A DNA stretch of 35,588 bases from an uncultured Collinsella sp. Lineage in GTDB: Bacteria; Actinomycetota; Coriobacteriia; Coriobacteriales; Coriobacteriaceae. Shown piece after piece: positions 7,448 through 15,273 of the stretch. Made by a program: the position numbers and the translations under genes. The first letter of the stretch is position 1, and each line of letters starts with the position of its first letter. The stretch covers positions 1-35,588 of the forward strand of contig URKG01000022.1 of the NCBI GenBank assembly GCA_900548265.1, given 5' to 3'. Below the pieces are notes generated by a model that saw only the letters and a list, made by a program, of their open reading frames with translations, made no database searches and was not told the DNA's origin.

Positions 7448-8650
7448 ATGGACGCTAAGTTTACCGAGCTCGTCGAGCAGCTGAACGGCCTCGACTTTAA
7501 GGGTATGTACGGTAGCGACTTCCTGCACACTTGGGACAAGACCACCGACGAGCTCAAGGCGCTCTACATCGTCGCCGACGCCCTGCGCGAGCTGCGTGAG
7601 AACAACGTTTCGTCCAAGATCTTCGACTCGGGCCTGGCCGTCTCCCTGTTCCGCGACAACTCCACCCGTACGCGCTTCTCCTTCTCTAAGGCCGCCAACC
7701 TGCTCGGCCTTGAGCTGCAGGACCTGGACGAGAAGAAGTCCCAGATCGCCCACGGCGAGACCGTCCGCGAGACCGCTACCATGATCTCCTTCATGGCCGA
7801 CGTCATCGGCATCCGCGATGACATGTACATCGGCAAGGGCGATGCCTACATGGCCGAGGTCTCCGAGTCTGTCCAGCAGGCCTACGAGGACGGCGTTCTG
7901 GATCACCGTCCCACACTCATCTCCCTGCAGTCCGATTCCGACCACCCCACGCAGTCCTCTGCCGACATGCTCTACCTCATCAACGAGTTTGGCGGCCTCG
8001 AGAACCTCAAGGGCAAGAAGGTTGCCGTCACCTGGGCCTACTCGCCCTCTTACGGCAAGCCGCTGTCCTGCCCGCAGTCGCTGATCAGCCTGCTGCCCCG
8101 CTTTGGCATGGACGTCACCCTGGCCCACCCCGAGGGCTACGACCTCATGCCCGAGGTCATCGAGCGCGCCAAGGGCTATGCCGCCGAGTCCGGCACCACC
8201 TTTAAACAGGTCAACACCATGGCCGAGGCTTTCGAGGGCGCCGACATCGTGATCCCCAAGAGCTGGGCTCCGTTTGCCGCCATGGAGAAGCGTACCAACC
8301 TGTACGCCGAGGGCGACGACGCCGGCATCGCTGCGCTCGAGAAGGAGCTGCTCGCCCAGAACGCCACCCATCAGGATTGGTGCTCCACGACCGAGCTCAT
8401 GGAGAAGACCGCCAACGGCCAGGACACCATCTTTATGCACCCGCTGCCCGCCGACATCTCCGGTGTCTCCTGCGAGCACGGCGAGGTCAACGCCGACGTC
8501 TTCGACATGCACCGCGTGGGCATGTACAAGGAGGCCAGCTACAAGCCGTACGCCATCGCAGCCATGATGTTCCTGCAGAAGGTTGCCGATCCCGCCGCTA
8601 CCCTCAAGGCCCTCGACGAGCGCAACACCGCCCGTTGGCTCCAGGCCTAA
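7448..8650 (+). CDS. ygeW: YgeW-type carbamoyltransferase
   Basis: This 400-residue protein belongs to the aspartate/ornithine transcarbamylase superfamily. The carbamoyl-phosphate site STRTR is at 72-76, HPTQ at 166-169 and HPLP at 330-333. The protein is longer than ornithine transcarbamylase (~330 residues) and matches the YgeW subgroup, which has insertions and no activity on ornithine or aspartate. In the purine cluster it probably transfers a carbamoyl group from a ureido-propionate intermediate to phosphate, giving carbamoyl phosphate from which ATP could be made; that role is family inference. AGAAAGGAC precedes ATG 7448. The frame is open upstream to 7262 but those codons lack a ribosome site. 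A terminator follows. Confidence 0.93.
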   Translation: MDAKFTELVEQLNGLDFKGMYGSDFLHTWDKTTDELKALYIVADALRELRENNVSSKIFDSGLAVSLFRDNSTRTRFSFSKAANLLGLELQDLDEKKSQIAHGETVRETATMISFMADVIGIRDDMYIGKGDAYMAEVSESVQQAYEDGVLDHRPTLISLQSDSDHPTQSSADMLYLINEFGGLENLKGKKVAVTWAYSPSYGKPLSCPQSLISLLPRFGMDVTLAHPEGYDLMPEVIERAKGYAAESGTTFKQVNTMAEAFEGADIVIPKSWAPFAAMEKRTNLYAEGDDAGIAALEKELLAQNATHQDWCSTTELMEKTANGQDTIFMHPLPADISGVSCEHGEVNADVFDMHRVGMYKEASYKPYAIAAMMFLQKVADPAATLKALDERNTARWLQA

Positions 8651-8673
8651 AGCCGGGTTGAGGTAAGCCATGT

Positions 8674-8713
8674 AAAGGGGGCGCTCTGCCAACCGGCGGG
8701 GTGCCCCTTTTTT
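8674..8713 (+). terminator. Intrinsic terminator after ygeW
   Basis: AAAGGGGGC pairs with GCCCCTTT around an internal GC-rich loop, followed by TTTTTT. It closes the ygeX-ygeY-ygeW transcript. Confidence 0.75.
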
Positions 8714-8800
8714 GCATCGCGGGCGTGTGGGATAAGCGCTTTCGATGTGGATGCCCGCGGCGCGAGTTATGGGTACGATGGTTTCAGGGGAGGTATCACC

Positions 8801-9415
8801 ATGAAACTTGGATGCGTCATTATGGCTTCGGGCGAGGGCAAGCGGTTTGGCTCCAACAAGATGCTTGCCGATATCTATGGCGAGCCGCTGATTGCTCGGA
8901 CCATCGATTCGGTTCCCCGGGGCTTTGACGTCGTGGTTTCGACGCGTTGGCCCGAGGTCGCTCAGATTTGCGAGGACAAGCATTGCCCGTGCGTGCTGAA
9001 CGATGGCGAGCTGCGCAGCGAAAGTGTCCGTGCGGGCCTTTCGTGGGGAGTCGAACGCGACTGGAAAGGATGCCTCTTTTTGCCGGGCGACCAGCCGCTC
9101 GTGAGTTCGGATTCTTTTGAGGCTATGGTTCGTGCATTTGACGAGCGTGGCCGCAAACATCCGGTGCGTCTTGCGTGCAACGGTGAGCCTTCGAGCCCGG
9201 TGCTCTTTCCGGCGGAACTGTTCGATGCACTTATGTGTCTTGAGGGCAAGGACGGCGGGGGCTCGATTCTCAAAGGTCGCGTCGACGTTGCGCTGGTCGA
9301 GGCGCGTGCCTACGAGCTGTGGGACGTCGATACCGTCAAGGGACAGCGACGCATAACGGAGCATATTGCCGCCTGCTCGTATTTTGATCGCGTGGCCAAC
9401 TGCATCAATCAATAA
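8801..9415 (+). CDS. mocA: MocA-like molybdenum cofactor nucleotidyltransferase
   Basis: This 204-residue MobA-like NTP-transferase has the N-terminal signature ASGEGKRFGSNKM (about 9-21), the nucleotide-binding and pyrophosphorylase loop. GDQPLVSSDSF near residue 95 carries the metal-binding Asp, and NGEPSSPVLFP is typical of MocA rather than MobA. The enzyme attaches CMP (MocA) to molybdopterin for hydroxylases of the xanthine dehydrogenase family. Its place beside yqeB, yqeC and xdhC-like genes favours a role in the selenium-dependent molybdenum hydroxylase. ATG 8801 follows AGGGGAGGT; an upstream in-frame ATG at 8747 lacks this. TACGAT at 8774 may be its -10. It lies 9 bp before the next gene, so the two are co-transcribed. 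Confidence 0.85.
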   Translation: MKLGCVIMASGEGKRFGSNKMLADIYGEPLIARTIDSVPRGFDVVVSTRWPEVAQICEDKHCPCVLNDGELRSESVRAGLSWGVERDWKGCLFLPGDQPLVSSDSFEAMVRAFDERGRKHPVRLACNGEPSSPVLFPAELFDALMCLEGKDGGGSILKGRVDVALVEARAYELWDVDTVKGQRRITEHIAACSYFDRVANCINQ

Positions 9416-9424
9416 GGAGCAATT

Positions 9425-10792
9425 ATGATCATCATCAAAAACGGCGCGCTCGTGACGCCACAGGGGCTTCGCCGCGCCGATCTTGCCATGGAGGGCGATA
9501 GGATCGTGCGGATCGCCGCGGCGATTGAGCCGGGCGAGGGCGATACCGTCGAGGACGCCGCGGGCTGCTGGGTATTCCCTGGCTTTATCGACGGCCACAC
9601 GCACATGCAGTGCTGGACCGGCATGGATTGGACGGCCGATAGCTTTGAGACCGGCACGCGCGCGGCTGCCTGCGGCGGTACGACGACCATCGTGGACTAC
9701 GCGACGGCCGATCGTGGCGTGACCATGCCCGATGCCTTGGCCGAGTGGCATCGCCGCGCCGACGGCACCTGCACCGCCAACTACGCCTTTCATATGGCAC
9801 TCGCCGAGTGGAATGAGCGCAACCGCGCCGATCTTTCGGCTATGCGCGAGGCGGGCGTATCGTCGTTTAAGACCTACTTTGCCTACGATCATTTGCGCCT
9901 GGACGATGCCGAGACGCTCGAGGTGCTCGAGGAGCTCAAGCGTATTGGCGGCATACTGTGCGTGCATTGTGAGAACGGTACGCTGGTGAATGAGCTGCAG
10001 AAGCGCGTGTACGAGCAGGGGATTCATGGGCCCGAGGGGCATGCGCTCAGCCGTCCGGACGTGTGCGAGGGCGAGGCCGTGAGCCGCCTGCTGTATCTGG
10101 CGCACCTGGCCGGGGACGCTCCGGTCAACGTGGTGCACCTTTCGACCAAGCTGGGGCTCGAGGCCATTCGCGCTGCCAAAGCGCGCGGGCAGAAGAACAT
10201 CTATGTCGAGACCTGCCCTCAGTATCTGATGCTCGACGATACTTGCTACTTGGAGCAGGGCGAGGACGGCTTTGCGGGCGCCAAGTACGTGATGAGCCCG
10301 CCGCTGCGCCATGCCGGTGACCGTGCCGCGCTACGCGAGGCGCTTGTGGCCGGCGAGATCGATACGATTGCGACCGATCATTGCAGCTTTAACCTGCACG
10401 GGCAAAAGGACCGCGGGCGCGACGATTTCCGCGCGATTCCCAACGGCGGGCCCGGCGTGGAACATCGTCCCGTCGCGATTGCCACGAGCTTTGAGGGCCA
10501 GCTGGGCCCCGAGGATCTGTGCCGCTTGATGAGCGAGAACCCGGCGCGCGTTTTTGGCATGTATCCGCGCAAGGGCTGTCTTGCCGAGGGTGCCGATGCC
10601 GATGTGTGCGTGTGGGATCCCAAGGCGCGCTGGACGATCAGTGCCGCGACGCAGCATCAGGCTGTGGACTACACGCCGCTCGAGGGTTTTGAGGCACATG
10701 GCCGCGCCAAGGCTGTGTTTGTGAACGGCGTGCTGGTGGCGCGCGATGGCGAGCCCACCGGAGCCCAACCCGGCCGCTACGTCCCCCGCTAA
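9425..10792 (+). CDS. hyuA: Dihydropyrimidinase/hydantoinase-family hydrolase
   Basis: This 455-residue cyclic amidohydrolase has H58 and H60 (GFIDGHTHM), carboxylated lysine K149 (SSFKTYFAYD), H181 (CVHCENG), H238 (NVVHLST) and D318 (IATDHCSFN), the complete dinuclear metal set. Such enzymes open hydantoin, dihydropyrimidine or related cyclic ureides. In the E. coli yge region the matching gene is hyuA (ygeZ), and here it probably opens a ring intermediate of purine breakdown to yield the ureido compounds used by YgeW and YgeY. AAGGAG lies 5 bases before ATG 9425 and overlaps the mocA stop. Allantoinase is a possible alternative, but DHPase/HyuA fits better. The symbol is by context. Confidence 0.88.
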   Translation: MIIIKNGALVTPQGLRRADLAMEGDRIVRIAAAIEPGEGDTVEDAAGCWVFPGFIDGHTHMQCWTGMDWTADSFETGTRAAACGGTTTIVDYATADRGVTMPDALAEWHRRADGTCTANYAFHMALAEWNERNRADLSAMREAGVSSFKTYFAYDHLRLDDAETLEVLEELKRIGGILCVHCENGTLVNELQKRVYEQGIHGPEGHALSRPDVCEGEAVSRLLYLAHLAGDAPVNVVHLSTKLGLEAIRAAKARGQKNIYVETCPQYLMLDDTCYLEQGEDGFAGAKYVMSPPLRHAGDRAALREALVAGEIDTIATDHCSFNLHGQKDRGRDDFRAIPNGGPGVEHRPVAIATSFEGQLGPEDLCRLMSENPARVFGMYPRKGCLAEGADADVCVWDPKARWTISAATQHQAVDYTPLEGFEAHGRAKAVFVNGVLVARDGEPTGAQPGRYVPR

Positions 10793-10819
10793 CAGGAAGA
10801 TCACCGGATTCCCCTCCGC

Positions 10820-10886
10820 AGTTGCGGTGAAATACGGACTGTTTGCGGCCGTTTGGCGGCCAAACAGTCCGTATTTCACCGCAACT
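10820..10886. repeat. 26-bp perfect inverted repeat element, copy 1
   Basis: The left arm 10820-10845 (AGTTGCGGTGAAATACGGAC then TGTTTG) is the exact reverse complement of 10861-10886, around a 15-base loop. It lies between the convergent hyuA and yqeC genes. A diverged copy is at 13608-13671. It looks like a REP/MITE-type palindrome and could also act as a bidirectional RNA 3' end. Confidence 0.8.
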
Positions 10887-10902
10887 GACGAGATGGGGCC
10901 GG

Positions 10903-11637
10903 CTACTTGAGGCTGGTGGCGACGATGGGACGGCCGAGGGCTGCCTCGAAGCGATCTGCCATCGTGGGGTCGCTGAGCGTGTCGACTTGGTTGAGCATGA
11001 CGCGTGCGGTGCTGAGTTCCATCGCCCGCATCTCGGCATTGAGCACCTGGGCGACGCGCTCAGGCGTGGCGATGTCGGTGAGCTCGCAGCCGCAACGCTC
11101 GCAAAAGAGCTCGGGGCGGTGGACGGCTTCGTGGATGGGCTTGCCGAGCCCTGAGGCGCCGACGATCCAGACGATGTTGGCCGTGCCAGAGGGAATCACC
11201 GGCTCCCAGGCGGCGTGGGCCTTGAGCGGGAGCCGCTTGCTGCCGTCCGCCTCGGCCAGGACGTAGTCAAAGCGCTGCGCCAGCTCGTTGAGCGGCTCAG
11301 CGGGGGCGGAGAGCTTGCCTGTCTCCGGGTCCAAGACACCCGCCTGGCAGATACTTCCGCGGCTTATGCCCGCGCATGCCTCGCAGGTGCAGCCGGGAAC
11401 ATGCAGGGTCCCCGGCTTCCAAGGCGCGGCGTCCAGGCGACGACTCGACCCGTCCCATGGCACGCCGGCGACGGGAAACATATGCGTGGTGGTGCAGAGG
11501 AGCACGCGGCCGCCAGCGCGCATAAGCTCAAGACCCAGCGTCTTTAGCAAGGTCGACTTGCCGCCGCTGCCGATAATCGCGGTAATGCCCGGCTCGATCC
11601 TGAGCGCCGAGGCAAGATTGCCGCTAACCGTTTCCAT
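10903..11637 (-). CDS. yqeC: Selenium-dependent hydroxylase accessory protein YqeC
   Basis: This 244-residue P-loop protein has Walker A GSGGKST at 23-29 and CTTTHMF shortly after. EADGSKRLPLKAH near 130-145 is the family hallmark, and TARVMLNQVDT resembles a nucleotide-specificity region. YqeC is a putative ATP/GTP-dependent factor found with selenium-dependent molybdenum hydroxylases; its exact reaction is unknown. An inserted Cys-rich stretch (GCTCEACAG, about 82-90) and a later CERCGCEL motif give six cysteines that could bind a metal. The gene is read opposite to yqeB, with a 102-bp gap between their starts. It runs convergently into hyuA. Confidence 0.88.
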   Translation of the reverse strand: METVSGNLASALRIEPGITAIIGSGGKSTLLKTLGLELMRAGGRVLLCTTTHMFPVAGVPWDGSSRRLDAAPWKPGTLHVPGCTCEACAGISRGSICQAGVLDPETGKLSAPAEPLNELAQRFDYVLAEADGSKRLPLKAHAAWEPVIPSGTANIVWIVGASGLGKPIHEAVHRPELFCERCGCELTDIATPERVAQVLNAEMRAMELSTARVMLNQVDTLSDPTMADRFEAALGRPIVATSLK

Positions 11638-11739
11638 CTGTTCACCGCCGTATAATACTGTGATAATAAATAATCATCAGAGTAGCGGTCGAACCGCTTT
11701 TGCTCTGCTCAAACCGTAGCACAGGGAGGTGCCCCGGGA
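11638..11739. promoter_or_regulatory. Divergent yqeC/yqeB promoter region
   Basis: The gap holds an AT-rich block at 11651-11675 with TATAAT on the plus strand (11651-11656) and TATTAT on the minus strand. The perfect palindrome AGCGGTcgaACCGCT at 11684-11698 sits between the two genes and is a candidate operator. I cannot place -35 boxes with confidence. Confidence 0.45.
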
Positions 11740-12534
11740 ATGCTCGTTTATGTTCGCGGCGCCGGCGATATCGCCACGGGTGTCGCTGCCCGTTTGGTGC
11801 GTGCCGGCGTGTCGGTCGTCATGGCCGATATCGCGGTCCCCACGTGCATCCGTCGCACAATCAGTTTTTGCGAGGCCATTCGCTTGGGTGAGGTCGAGGT
11901 CGAGGGCATTCGCGCCCGCTTGGCACAGACGTCGGCCGAGGCGCTTGAGATTACCGAGGCGGGGGATGTCGCCGTGGTGGTGGACCCCCAGGCCAAGATG
12001 CTCAATGAGCTTAAACCCGCGGCTGTGGTCGACGCGATTTTAGCCAAGCGCAACCTGGGCACCACGCGCGACATGGCGCCTGCCGTCATCGCCGTGGGGC
12101 CGGGCTTTACCGCGCCGGTTGATTGCGATGCCGTGGTCGAGACTATGCGCGGGCATTTTTTGGGCCGTGTCATTACCCAAGGTTCGCCCCAGCCCAACAC
12201 GGGCGTGCCGGGCATTATCGCTGGCTATGGCAGGGAGCGCGTTATCCACAGCCCCGCCGCCGGCGTGTTTCGGTCCGACCGCGCGATCGGCGACATCGTG
12301 AGTGCTGGCGATGTGATCGGGTATGCGGGTGATACTCCCATGGTCACGCAGATTGACGGCTGTCTGCGCGGGCTTTTGGCGAACGGCGTGCAGGTGACTG
12401 AGGGCTTTAAATGCGCCGATGTCGATCCGCGCGGCGATGCCAGCTATATCAACTACATTTCGGACAAGGCGACGTCGGTCGGCGGCGGCGTGCTCGAGGC
12501 ACTCGCTATGCTCACCGATATCTTTAGAGGATAG
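11740..12534 (+). CDS. yqeB: Selenium-dependent molybdenum cofactor protein YqeB
   Basis: This 264-residue protein is of the EF2563/YqeB type. It opens with VRGAGDIATGVAARL (about 5-19), a Rossmann-like nucleotide-binding loop, followed by VVMADIAVPTCIRRTISFCE. The length matches the stand-alone family. In anaerobes the gene occurs with yqeC, mocA and xdhC-like genes around selenium-dependent purine or xanthine hydroxylases and is thought to help build or insert the labile selenium-containing cofactor. The mechanism is not known. AGGGAGGT lies just upstream of the ATG. The gene is 9 bp ahead of the xdhC-like gene, so they form an operon. Confidence 0.9.
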   Translation: MLVYVRGAGDIATGVAARLVRAGVSVVMADIAVPTCIRRTISFCEAIRLGEVEVEGIRARLAQTSAEALEITEAGDVAVVVDPQAKMLNELKPAAVVDAILAKRNLGTTRDMAPAVIAVGPGFTAPVDCDAVVETMRGHFLGRVITQGSPQPNTGVPGIIAGYGRERVIHSPAAGVFRSDRAIGDIVSAGDVIGYAGDTPMVTQIDGCLRGLLANGVQVTEGFKCADVDPRGDASYINYISDKATSVGGGVLEALAMLTDIFRG

Positions 12535-12543
12535 AAGGCGGCA

Positions 12544-13587
12544 ATGGAAAAGCTCGATGTTGTGAATGCGGCGCTTGTCGCCCTGCGTGCTGGCGAGACG
12601 TGCGAGCTCGTGGTCGTAGCCGGCACGGCGGGGTCGTCGCCGCGCGGCGTGGGCGCCTGGATGGCCGTCTTTGCCGACGGTAGCCAGGCGGGCACCATCG
12701 GCGGCGGCAAGATCGAGCTCTTTGCGCTGGACGAGGCGCGAGAGCTGCTGGCCGCGGGGCAATCGCGTCTGGTCCGCTACACCATGGGCGGCGAGAACTC
12801 CGATACCGGCATGATCTGCGGCGGAGCCATCTGCCTGTGCTACCTACATCTGGATGCGACCCAGGCACCGTTGTTCCAGGAAATTGCCGACGTCTTGGTC
12901 TATCGGCGCATCGGCGACTTCGTCATCGACTTTGAACCGTTTATCGCGAGCGCGCTCGAGGGCGATGTGGCCGAATACCATGGCGGGGCATCGCGCCATA
13001 CCATTGCGGGCTGCCCCGGGCTTTCACTGGTGGAGGAGGGGAGTAACGTCACCTACACTAACGCCGCCTCTGAGATTCCCGCGGCGCACGTCGAGACGCT
13101 CTGCCCCGAGGGCCTGACCTATATCTTTGGCTGCGGCCACGTGGGCGCCGCGACGGCGCGGGTGCTTACGGCGGCGGGCTTTGCCGTCGTGGCGTGCGAC
13201 GACCGCCCCGGCACGTTGACGCCCGAATGGGTGCCCGGTGTCTACGATCGTCGCCTGGTCGACTACAAGAGCCTGAGCAAGCAGTGCCCCATCGGCCCGC
13301 GCGACCTGGTGGTCGTCGCCACGGCGGGTCACAAGTCCGATATCGACGTGGTGATTCAGGCCATGCGCGCCAAGCCTGCCTACCTGGGCTGTCTGGGTTC
13401 GCGCCGCAAGACGGCCTTTGTGCGTGCCCGCCTGGAGCAGGAAGGCTTTACGCAGGACCAGATCGACGAGCTGCACCTTCCGATCGGCGTTGCCATCGAG
13501 GCCGAGGACCCCGAGGAGATCGCCATCTCCATCGCCGCCGAGATGATCCACCTGCGCCGCACCAAACTCGTTCCCCGTAAGCGCTAA
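12544..13587 (+). CDS. XdhC/CoxI-family molybdenum hydroxylase maturation protein
   Basis: This 347-residue protein has an XdhC N-terminal domain (TAGSSPRGVGAWMAV near 28-42 and TIGGGKIE at 51-58). A C-terminal Rossmann domain carries GCGHVGAAT at 196-204, then ACDDRPG and YLGCLGSRRK. XdhC proteins bind molybdopterin, protect it and help its sulfuration and insertion into xanthine dehydrogenase-type enzymes. Here the partner would be a selenium-dependent hydroxylase encoded elsewhere. AGAAGG precedes ATG 12544, 9 bp after yqeB. The 26-bp palindrome element follows about 20 bp after its stop and may end the transcript. Confidence 0.9.
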   Translation: MEKLDVVNAALVALRAGETCELVVVAGTAGSSPRGVGAWMAVFADGSQAGTIGGGKIELFALDEARELLAAGQSRLVRYTMGGENSDTGMICGGAICLCYLHLDATQAPLFQEIADVLVYRRIGDFVIDFEPFIASALEGDVAEYHGGASRHTIAGCPGLSLVEEGSNVTYTNAASEIPAAHVETLCPEGLTYIFGCGHVGAATARVLTAAGFAVVACDDRPGTLTPEWVPGVYDRRLVDYKSLSKQCPIGPRDLVVVATAGHKSDIDVVIQAMRAKPAYLGCLGSRRKTAFVRARLEQEGFTQDQIDELHLPIGVAIEAEDPEEIAISIAAEMIHLRRTKLVPRKR

Positions 13588-13607
13588 TCGCATCCCCACC
13601 AATTAAG

Positions 13608-13671
13608 TTGCGGTGAAATACGGATTGTTTAAGCCTGTTAGGCCGCCAAGCAGTCCCTATTTCACCGCAAC
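13608..13671. repeat. Inverted repeat element, copy 2
   Basis: GTTGCGGTGAAATACGGATT at 13608-13627 plus TGTT faces the reverse complement ending at 13671, with about 21 of 24 pairs kept. The outer arm sequence is the same as in the element at 10820-10886. CTTTTT follows at 13674-13679, so this copy could also terminate xdhC transcription. Confidence 0.75.
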
Positions 13672-13733
13672 AGCTTTTTGGGATCAATTTGTGCGGGGGA
13701 GTTGTGGAGTTGTGCAGGCAGACGAGGTTTTTC

Positions 13734-13762
13734 TGGAAATACGCACCCGATGCGCGTATAGT
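13734..13762 (+). promoter_or_regulatory. Probable promoter of the rplE ribosomal operon
   Basis: TGGAAA (13734-13739), a 17-bp spacer and TATAGT (13757-13762) make a plausible vegetative promoter. It would give a leader of about 130 bases before rplE. The leader holds an AGGAGG at 13831-13836 with no well-placed start codon after it. Confidence 0.4.
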
Positions 13763-13899
13763 ACCGATTGTTTTGTCGGCTCCTGCTGCGTCGAGTCCAA
13801 ACCGCAAAATGCCATGAGCGGTGCGGATGCAGTCAGGAGGCACGAGGACAACCCGCTGTGGCCACGCCCCGTGCTTAAAACCCCAAGAAGGAGTGAACA

Positions 13900-14457
13900 A
13901 TGGCAGAAGAGAAGTATGTGCCGCGTCTGAAGACCAAGTACAACAACGAGGTCAAGCAGCAGCTTCAGGACAAGTTCCAGTACGAGAACGTCATGATGAT
14001 CCCCAAGTTTGAGAAGATCGTCGTGAACATGGGTGTCGGCGAGGCCGCTACCGATTCCAAGGCCATCGACGGTGCCGTGCGCGACCTGCGCGCCATCACC
14101 GGCCAGCAGCCGATGATCACCCGTGCCCGCAAGTCCATCGCTACCTTCCGCCTGCGCGCCGGTATGCCGATCGGCTGCAAGGTTACCCTGCGTGGCGACC
14201 GTATGTGGGAGTTCTTCGATCGTCTGACCTCCGTCGCGATCCCCCGTATCCGCGACTTCCGCGGCATCTCCGCCAAGAGCTTCGACGGCCGTGGTAACTT
14301 CTCCATGGGCGTCACCGAGCAGCTCATCTTCCCCGAGATCGACTTCGACTCCGTCGATCACCAGCGTGGTATGGACATCACTTTCGTGACCACCGCCAAC
14401 ACCGATGAGGAGGCCAAGGCCCTTCTGGACGCCTTCGGTTTCCCGTTCAAGAAATAG
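13900..14457 (+). CDS. rplE: Ribosomal protein L5 (uL5)
   Basis: This 185-residue 5S rRNA-binding protein of the large subunit has clear L5 blocks: PKFEKIVVNMGVGEA, ITGQQPMITRARKSIATFRLR, IGCKVTLRGDRMWEF and PRIRDFRGIS. The length is normal. AGAAGGAG lies just upstream. It is the first ribosomal gene here: the expected rplN and rplX are not upstream, and xdhC and a palindromic element are found instead. A hairpin follows before rpsZ. Confidence 0.98.
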   Translation: MAEEKYVPRLKTKYNNEVKQQLQDKFQYENVMMIPKFEKIVVNMGVGEAATDSKAIDGAVRDLRAITGQQPMITRARKSIATFRLRAGMPIGCKVTLRGDRMWEFFDRLTSVAIPRIRDFRGISAKSFDGRGNFSMGVTEQLIFPEIDFDSVDHQRGMDITFVTTANTDEEAKALLDAFGFPFKK

Positions 14458-14510
14458 GTTCACCTGCCCTATAAGCGCCGTTCCCACAAGGGGGCGGCGC
14501 TTGGGGCGAA
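14458..14510 (+). other. Intercistronic hairpin rplE/rpsZ
   Basis: AAGCGCCG (14473-14480) pairs with CGGCGCTT (14495-14502). The outer GTTC and CCC segments can extend the stem with GGG and GAAC. No U-tract follows. It might be a processing site or a ribosomal-protein binding site. Confidence 0.5.
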
Positions 14511-14536
14511 CAATACTCTATGTGAGGAGGATATAA

Positions 14537-14722
14537 GTGGCTAAGACATCGATGATCGTCAAGTGCAATCGCAAGCAGAAGTTCTCTACTCGTGAGTACA
14601 CGCGCTGCCAGCGCTGCGGCCGTCCGCACTCTGTGTACCGCAAGTTCGGCCTGTGCCGTGTCTGCTTCCGCGAGCTTGCACTCAAGGGCGAGCTTCCCGG
14701 CGTTAAGAAGGCCAGCTGGTAA
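14537..14722 (+). CDS. rpsZ: Ribosomal protein S14, zinc type (uS14)
   Basis: This is the 61-residue short form of S14 with a Cys4 zinc site: CQRCG at about 24-28 and CRVC at about 40-43. It is a small-subunit head protein. The zinc-binding form is common in Actinobacteria alongside or instead of the long form. It starts with GTG; GGAGG at 14525-14530 supports this start. Confidence 0.97.
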   Translation: MAKTSMIVKCNRKQKFSTREYTRCQRCGRPHSVYRKFGLCRVCFRELALKGELPGVKKASW

Positions 14723-14841
14723 GTCACTACCAGCGTTTCAAGCATCAGTTTGGAACAGGGAAAACGCGCTAAAAAGGCTTTGCCGTTAAGGGCGGCGAAG
14801 AACCAAGAGCACGTGTTCATCAAGAACGAAGGAGAATCTGT

Positions 14842-15240
14842 ATGAACCTTACAGACCCGATCGCAGATATGCTTACGCGCATCCGTAACGCTAACTCTGT
14901 GAACAAGGCCACGGTCTCCATGCCGAGCAGCAAGAAGCTCGTCGAGATCGCTCGTGTTCTGCACGAGGAGGGCTACATCGAGGGCTACGATGTCGAGGAC
15001 ACCGTTCCCCAGAAGACTCTGCACATCACGCTTAAGTATGGTCCCAAGAAGGCTAAGGTCATCAACGGCATCCGCCGCATTTCCAAGCCGGGCCTGCGTA
15101 AGTACACCGGCGTTGCCGACATGCCCCGCGTCCGCGGTGGCCTTGGTACCGCCATTATTTCCACCAGCCATGGCGTCATGACCGACCGCGATGCTCGCAA
15201 GCACAACGTCGGCGGCGAGATCATCGCTTACGTCTGGTAA
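14842..15240 (+). CDS. rpsH: Ribosomal protein S8 (uS8)
   Basis: This is a 132-residue small-subunit protein that binds 16S rRNA helix 21 and, in many bacteria, represses the spc operon. TDPIADMLTRIRNAN opens the protein, and GGLGTAIISTSHGVMTDR plus GGEIIAYVW close it, as usual for S8. GAAGGAG precedes the ATG. The 119-bp gap before it has a weak GCCG/CGGC stem near 14779-14801 but no other feature. Confidence 0.98.
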   Translation: MNLTDPIADMLTRIRNANSVNKATVSMPSSKKLVEIARVLHEEGYIEGYDVEDTVPQKTLHITLKYGPKKAKVINGIRRISKPGLRKYTGVADMPRVRGGLGTAIISTSHGVMTDRDARKHNVGGEIIAYVW

Positions 15241-15273
15241 TTCGCTCGGTAGGTAGAAGGAAAGGAGATCACC

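Noticed and set aside
7379..10312. Very long minus-strand frame opposite ygeW, mocA and hyuA
   Set aside because: The three plus-strand genes have complete catalytic motifs. The opposite frame has no recognisable domain and spans their intergenic gaps and a terminator.
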